Assembly (NCBI GenBank): GCA_009930125.1
Contig: RZYZ01000062.1
Location: forward strand, 1-10,681
Source of the DNA: Clostridia bacterium
Lineage (GTDB): Bacteria > Bacillota > Clostridia > Clostridiales > Clostridiaceae
DNA length: 10,681 nucleotides
Direction of reading: 5' to 3'
Numbering within the stretch: the first letter of the stretch is position 1; every line of letters begins with the position of its first letter. Position numbers and translations under genes: made by a program. Positions 6,932 to 10,681 of the stretch are shown here, piece after piece. The notes under the pieces are model-generated. The model saw nothing but the letters and a program-made list of their open reading frames with translations. It was not told where the DNA came from and made no database searches.

Positions 6932-6959
6932 TTTCACCGACAGATTGTCGTTTTTCACC
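6932..6959. promoter_or_regulatory. Direct repeat TTTCACC x2 with 21-bp period (candidate AraC-type operator of uxuA)
   Basis: TTTCACC occurs at 6932-6938 and 6953-6959, exactly 21 bp apart (GGTGAAA read towards uxuA). AraC-family activators usually bind two direct half-sites two helical turns apart, next to or overlapping the -35. A possible uxuA -10, TAAATT at 6916-6911 on the minus strand, would put the nearer repeat over the -35. An AraC gene is divergent from uxuA. An inverted repeat CGACA-GAT-TGTCG (6938-6950) lies between the two copies. Confidence 0.45.
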
Positions 6960-6997
6960 ATGCAGAAAAATGAATCATCCTTGAAAAGTACTGAAAT

Positions 6998-7012
6998 ACA
7001 CAACGTTTTCAT
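6998..7012 (-). promoter_or_regulatory. cre-like site (catabolite repression) between uxuA and araC
   Basis: The minus-strand sequence ATGAAAACGTTGTGT matches the CcpA-site pattern WTGNAANCGNWNNCW at all but one of the defined positions (G in place of the late C). It lies about 110 bp upstream of uxuA and 170 bp upstream of the AraC gene. Catabolite control would be usual for sugar-acid genes, but the pattern is loose and this is a by-eye match. Confidence 0.35.
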
Positions 7013-7181
7013 GGATTGTTAATTCTCTGTACATAATTGAAAACAAAAGGGCGGAAATTAATCTCTTTGTTTAATAGTATCATATACCCTTGTCTTTTGA
7101 TGATGATTTAAGTTGCCTATGGACTTGCAAATATTGCTCATTATCGATAAGATGAAAATAGATAAAACTGGAGGCAAAGCC

Positions 7182-8090
7182 ATGAGCAAGCACAAGAACG
7201 ATTATTCAAACCGGCAGCACATGTATCGCATGGATTATGAGCTGTTTTACTACAAAGATATGCAGTTCAAGAATGTTTCCCTTCATCATCACGATTTCTT
7301 CGAAGTCTATTTCTTCGTGAAAGGTGAAGTGAGCTACCAGATTGAAGGAAGAAACTATCACCTGGTGCCTGGGGATATCCTTCTTGTGAATCACAAGGAG
7401 CTGCATCAGGTGCTCATAGAGAACCCGGAGCATTATTATGAGCGCTATGTACTCTGGCTGAACAAGGATTATCTCCGGTCCCTCTCCACAAGCAGGACCG
7501 ATCTGACGCGCTGCTTTCTGGATCAGGAGAAGAAGACGCTGCTCCGAGCCTCCATGGAAAACCATCAGCTCATACGAGGGATTCTGGATAAACTCCATTA
7601 TCAGAATATGGAAGACGGATTCGGCGCGGACCTTCTTCCCAAAGCGCTTCTCACAGAGCTCATGATCGAGCTGAACCGCATGAGCTTTGAGGAAGATAAG
7701 CTGCAGCCCCAGGTGAAGAAGAATCAGCTCATTGATTCCGTCATCAGCTTCATCAATGAGCATCTGGAAGAGGAAATCAATATGGACCAGCTGGCAGCGG
7801 AGTTTTTCATCAGCAAGTATCATCTCTCCCGTGAATTCAAGAAATACACCGGTACGACGCTGTATCGGTTTGTGGTGCAGAAGCGGCTCATCAAGGCCAA
7901 AGGACTGATTCTGGAGGGGAATCCCATCACATCGGTCTATGAAGAGTGCGGTTTTGGAGATTATTCCAATTTCTTCCGAGCATTCAAGAATGAATATGGA
8001 CTGACACCGAAAGAATTTCTCGGTGTCATGGAGAAGCGGAAAGCCAGTGAACAGCAAAGCAGATACAGTAATATATCGGAATCAAACTGA
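7182..8090 (+). CDS. AraC-family transcriptional regulator (cupin sensor plus double HTH)
   Basis: The 302-residue protein has an N-terminal AraC-type cupin domain (about 30-100). Its features include HHHDFFEVYFFVKG (35-48) and LVPGDILLVNHKELHQ (61-76), the sugar-binding jelly roll. The C-terminal part (about 185-285) has two helix-turn-helix units: MDQLAAEFFISKYHLSREFK (201-220), then ITSVYEECGFGDYSNFFRAF (249-268), with the family ending YGLTPKEF. It probably senses a sugar or uronic acid and activates neighbouring genes. It is divergent from uxuA and upstream of a family 2 glycoside hydrolase. I chose the ATG at 7182 because GGAGG lies 7 nt before it; an in-frame ATG at 7113 lacks a ribosome binding site and would add 23 unrelated residues. 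A terminator follows, so the hydrolase is likely expressed from its own promoter. Confidence 0.93.
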   Translation: MSKHKNDYSNRQHMYRMDYELFYYKDMQFKNVSLHHHDFFEVYFFVKGEVSYQIEGRNYHLVPGDILLVNHKELHQVLIENPEHYYERYVLWLNKDYLRSLSTSRTDLTRCFLDQEKKTLLRASMENHQLIRGILDKLHYQNMEDGFGADLLPKALLTELMIELNRMSFEEDKLQPQVKKNQLIDSVISFINEHLEEEINMDQLAAEFFISKYHLSREFKKYTGTTLYRFVVQKRLIKAKGLILEGNPITSVYEECGFGDYSNFFRAFKNEYGLTPKEFLGVMEKRKASEQQSRYSNISESN

Positions 8091-8098
8091 AAGTTAAT

Positions 8099-8143
8099 GA
8101 GCGGGAGATGTGGATTGAAAATATATACATCTTTCGCTCTTTT
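8099..8143 (+). terminator. Terminator after the AraC-family gene
   Basis: GAGCGGGAGATGT (8099-8111) pairs with ACATCTTTCGCTC (8127-8139) over 13 bp including two G-T wobbles, around a 15-nt loop, followed by TTTTC. It begins 8 nt after the stop codon. The loop is large and the tail short, so some read-through into the hydrolase gene is possible. Confidence 0.75.
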
Positions 8144-8162
8144 CTGATAATATTATTATAAT
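8133..8162 (+). promoter_or_regulatory. Possible promoter of the glycoside hydrolase gene
   Basis: A perfect -10 TATAAT at 8157-8162 predicts a start near 8169, giving a 5' leader of about 100 nt. No good -35 is present; the best is TTCGCT at 8133-8138 with an 18-nt spacer, inside the terminator stem. A strong -10 with a poor -35 is what an activator-dependent promoter looks like, which fits the AraC gene upstream. Confidence 0.5.
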
Positions 8163-8166
8163 AGTC

Positions 8167-8178
8167 TGACTATAGTCA
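8167..8178. promoter_or_regulatory. 12-bp perfect palindrome at the predicted hydrolase start of transcription
   Basis: TGACTATAGTCA is a perfect 12-bp palindrome lying 4 bp downstream of the TATAAT box, where a bound repressor would block initiation. No regulator is identified for it. AraC proteins usually bind direct repeats, so a second factor might be involved. Confidence 0.35.
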
Positions 8179-8268
8179 AAGATTTTTCATATTTCTATTG
8201 TATGATAAATGAAATGCAATCTGGAAAGAGCATACCCGATGAGACGAGCATGTGAGGAGAGTTTTGCA

Positions 8269-10680
8269 ATGCGTGAAAAGATTCATCTGAATGGAAACTG
8301 GACCTTTTATCCAAGCATTGAAGATTACCAGGAGGTAGCAGGGAAACTGAAGCAAATGAGAGGAGAGCGTGTGGATCTTCCTCATACAGTGAAGATGCTG
8401 CCTTTCAATAACTTCAATGAAAAAGACTATCAGTTCAAAAGCCTCTACCGAAAAGAAATCTTCATTGACAGGAAATATAGAGATAAGGCACTATTCCTGG
8501 TGTTTGAAGGCGCAGCGAATATGTCGGTTGTTTATGTGAACGGAAAAAAGAGCTTTCACAGCGAAAGTGCTTTTCTCCCATTCACCAAAGAGATCTCCGA
8601 TGAAGTAAGATTCGGTGAAACCAACATCATCGAGGTGATGGTGGACTCCAGAGAGCTTGAATGGATTCCGCCCTTCGGTCATGTGGTGGATTTTCTTACC
8701 TATGGAGGCATCTACAGAGAGGTCAGTCTGGAGATTCATGACCGGTATTTCATTCAGAATATCTTTGCCTTTGCGGGAAATATTCTGGAAGAAGAGAAAA
8801 GCCTTACGGTGCAGACCATTCTTTCCGCAGAGCGGGGGGGAAGCATCGTCTACAAGCTCTTCGAAGGCGGCAGCCACAGTCCTGTGGGGGAGGCTCTCTT
8901 TTCCAGCATTCGCAATGTGGATGACAAACGCATGCGAAACACCCTGTCCATAAAAAAGGTGTCTCTCTGGGACATCAAAGATCCCAGGCTCTATACCCTT
9001 GAAGTGACGCTGGTGGACCGCGATGGCCTTGCGGTGGACAGGGAAACCGAAATCATCGGTTTTCGGGAAGCGGTATTCAAGGAAGACGGATTCTATCTCA
9101 ACGGCAGGAAAATCAAGCTGAGGGGACTCAACCGGCATCAGAGCTATCCCTATGTGGGCTATGCCATGCCCAGATCCATGCAGATCCTGGATGCAGAGAT
9201 ACTGAAAAAGGATCTGGGTGTGAGCATCGTGCGGACTTCGCATTATCCCCAGTCCACCCATTTTCTGGACCACTGTGACCGGATCGGACTGATGGTCTTT
9301 GAGGAAATCCCCGGATGGCAGCATATCGGAGATGAACATTTCAAGGAGAACTGCAAAGACAATCTGAAGAAGATGATCAAGAGAGACCGGAATCATCCCT
9401 CCATCATCATCTGGGGGGTGCGGATCAATGAATCCCAGGATGATACGCTCTTCTATAAGGAAATGAACAAGATCGCCCATATCTATGATGAATCCAGACC
9501 CACAGGTGGAGTGAGAAACTTCGCCAAGAGTGAACTGCTGGAGGATGTCTACACCTACAACGACTTTGTGCACAGGGGGGATAACGAGGGGCTGTCCAGT
9601 CCCAATGATATTCTTCCTTCCAAGGCTCCTTATCTGGTGACGGAGCACAATGGTCACATGTATCCTGTGAAGAGCGCCGACCCGGAAGACCGGAGAACAG
9701 ATCAGGCACTGAGGCATGGCAGGGTTCTGGAGGATATGGAGAAAAACGGAAAGATATCGGGCGCCATAGGCTGGAGCATGGCCGATTACAACACCCATGT
9801 GGATTTCGGCAGTGGAGATCGGGTCTGCTACCATGGCGTGCTGGATATGTTCCGCCAGAAAAAGACCGCTGCCTATATCTATGCCAGTCAGAAGGACGAA
9901 CCCATCCTTCATGTGTCTTCGTCCATGAACATCGGAGACCACGCAGGCGGAAATCTGGGGAAGGTCTATGCCTTCACCAGCTGCGATTATGTGGATCTAT
10001 ATAGGAATGGCCGATTCATCAGAAGATTCGAGAAAGACCAGAAAAGCAGGTTGAAGCATCCACCGATTCTTATGGATGACTTCATCGGAAATCTCCTGGT
10101 GGAAGAGGAAGCCTTTTCAGCCAGAGATGCGGAGAAGGTGAAGAAAATCATTCGACAAGCCGCTGTCTACGGCATGAATCTGCCGATGACTTCGAAAATG
10201 ACCATGGGCAGAATCCTTCTGAAATACAGAATGAATATGGAGGATGCAGTGACCCTTTTCGGGAAGTATTATGCCGGATGGGGACAGGACCAGCTGACCT
10301 ATACGTTCAAAGGATACAAAGATGGAAAAGAAGTGGCATCGGTGACCAAGGGGCCGGGCACTTCAATGCATCTTAAGGTGACACCATCCAAAGAGGCGCT
10401 TCATGTGGAAGAAACCTATGACGTGGCCATGGTCTCTGTCAGCGCACAGAACAATCATGAGGACATCCTTGTCTATTCCAGTGAGGTCATCGAGCTGGAA
10501 GCTATAGGAAATGTTGAGATACTGGGACCTCTAAGGTTTCCGCTGCGAGGCGGTCAGGGTGCTTTCTATGTCAGAAGCGGAAGAGGAAAAGGAAACGGCA
10601 GCGTGAAGATCAGAACGGACAACATGGGGGAGAAGGAAATCACCTTCACTGTGACAGAGGAAAATCTCACCAGGCTGTAG
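8269..10680 (+). CDS. Glycoside hydrolase family 2 enzyme (beta-galactosidase-like, substrate unresolved)
   Basis: Complete 803-residue protein with no signal peptide, so cytoplasmic: its substrate must be imported. The GH2 layout is clear. It has an N-terminal jelly-roll sugar-binding domain (about 5-155, LNGNWTF to GGIYREV) and an Ig-like domain (about 160-268). A TIM barrel follows (about 270-545) with RGLNRHQSYPYVGYAMP (285-301), the acid/base Glu388 in WGVRINES and the probable nucleophile Glu459 in LVTEHNGHMYP. The C-terminal extension (about 550-803) includes a DUF4982-like part and a helical segment near 615-670. The block DYNTHVDFGSGDRVCYHGVLDMFR (507-529) is typical of GH2 enzymes from gut anaerobes annotated as beta-galactosidase. 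It replaces the region holding the NxK motif of beta-glucuronidases, which is absent. GAGGAGA lies 8 nt before the ATG at 8269; an in-frame ATG at 8209 has none. The AraC gene upstream probably controls it. Linkage to uxuA suggests a uronide, but the sequence does not settle this. Confidence 0.9.
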   Translation: MREKIHLNGNWTFYPSIEDYQEVAGKLKQMRGERVDLPHTVKMLPFNNFNEKDYQFKSLYRKEIFIDRKYRDKALFLVFEGAANMSVVYVNGKKSFHSESAFLPFTKEISDEVRFGETNIIEVMVDSRELEWIPPFGHVVDFLTYGGIYREVSLEIHDRYFIQNIFAFAGNILEEEKSLTVQTILSAERGGSIVYKLFEGGSHSPVGEALFSSIRNVDDKRMRNTLSIKKVSLWDIKDPRLYTLEVTLVDRDGLAVDRETEIIGFREAVFKEDGFYLNGRKIKLRGLNRHQSYPYVGYAMPRSMQILDAEILKKDLGVSIVRTSHYPQSTHFLDHCDRIGLMVFEEIPGWQHIGDEHFKENCKDNLKKMIKRDRNHPSIIIWGVRINESQDDTLFYKEMNKIAHIYDESRPTGGVRNFAKSELLEDVYTYNDFVHRGDNEGLSSPNDILPSKAPYLVTEHNGHMYPVKSADPEDRRTDQALRHGRVLEDMEKNGKISGAIGWSMADYNTHVDFGSGDRVCYHGVLDMFRQKKTAAYIYASQKDEPILHVSSSMNIGDHAGGNLGKVYAFTSCDYVDLYRNGRFIRRFEKDQKSRLKHPPILMDDFIGNLLVEEEAFSARDAEKVKKIIRQAAVYGMNLPMTSKMTMGRILLKYRMNMEDAVTLFGKYYAGWGQDQLTYTFKGYKDGKEVASVTKGPGTSMHLKVTPSKEALHVEETYDVAMVSVSAQNNHEDILVYSSEVIELEAIGNVEILGPLRFPLRGGQGAFYVRSGRGKGNGSVKIRTDNMGEKEITFTVTEENLTRL

Positions 10681-10681
10681 C

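Noticed and set aside
6938..6955. Inverted repeat CGACA-GAT-TGTCG followed by five T on the plus strand, resembling a terminator
   Set aside because: The stem is only 5 bp with a 3-nt loop, and no plus-strand gene ends nearby. It lies in a divergent promoter region.
7206..8057. 283-codon open frame on the minus strand inside the AraC-family gene
   Set aside because: The plus strand encodes a full AraC protein with cupin and HTH motifs; the antisense frame looks like nothing and has no independent start signal.
8834..8840. Run of seven G in the hydrolase gene, a possible frameshift site
   Set aside because: The frame stays open on both sides and gives a sensible Ig-like domain (residues around AERGGSIV). 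There is no sign of an actual frameshift.
8491..9942. 483-codon open frame on the minus strand inside the hydrolase gene
   Set aside because: It is antisense to a complete GH2 with all family motifs, and its translation shows no recognisable domain. It is a codon-bias shadow.
8269..10680. Calling the hydrolase beta-glucuronidase (uidA) because uxuA is near
   Set aside because: The NxK uronate-recognition motif is absent, and the DFGSGDRVCYHG block points to another GH2 branch.
1..10681. CRISPR arrays, insertion sequences, tRNA or rRNA genes, prophage or defence genes
   Set aside because: No repeat-spacer pattern, transposase, terminal inverted repeats or RNA gene was recognised on either strand. 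The gene content is housekeeping plus a small sugar locus.

Overview
This window looks like chromosomal DNA of a low-to-mid GC Gram-positive anaerobe of the Bacillota, probably Clostridia-like. Three things support this. The asparaginyl-tRNA synthetase gene is preceded by a T-box leader. There is a PurR repressor of the Bacillus type (winged helix plus phosphoribosyltransferase fold) next to murC. Strong AGGAGG-type ribosome binding sites and U-tailed hairpin terminators occur throughout. The assignment below phylum level is inference. No phage, transposon, CRISPR or plasmid signature was seen.

Left half (1-4749, all on the minus strand; transcription runs right to left): murC (peptidoglycan precursor ligase) is followed 30 nt later by a GNAT acetyltransferase gene and a terminator. 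The asnS promoter overlaps that terminator. It drives a T-box leader with an apparent Asn (AAC) specifier, then asnS, then a UUCG-loop terminator, then a tandem-domain universal stress protein gene that runs off the left edge.

Centre (4750-5816): murC and purR are divergent, sharing about 190 bp. Two inverted PurBox-like sequences sit there, so purR is probably autoregulated and murC may be affected. A strong bidirectional terminator separates purR from the convergent uxuA.

Right half (5842-10680): a small carbohydrate-utilisation locus. uxuA (mannonate dehydratase, minus strand) is divergent from an AraC-family regulator (plus strand). A terminator and a new promoter follow, then a complete 803-residue cytoplasmic family 2 glycoside hydrolase. 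The likely logic is that the AraC protein senses a sugar and activates uxuA and/or the hydrolase. The hydrolase would release a monosaccharide, and UxuA handles the hexuronate branch leading to 2-keto-3-deoxygluconate. A pair of TTTCACC direct repeats exactly 21 bp apart in front of uxuA, a cre-like site, and a 12-bp palindrome at the predicted hydrolase transcription start are candidate control sites. The hydrolase lacks the NxK signature of classical beta-glucuronidases, so its substrate is open.

I found no convincing new biological system. The points most worth checking are the regulatory sites and the substrate of the hydrolase.
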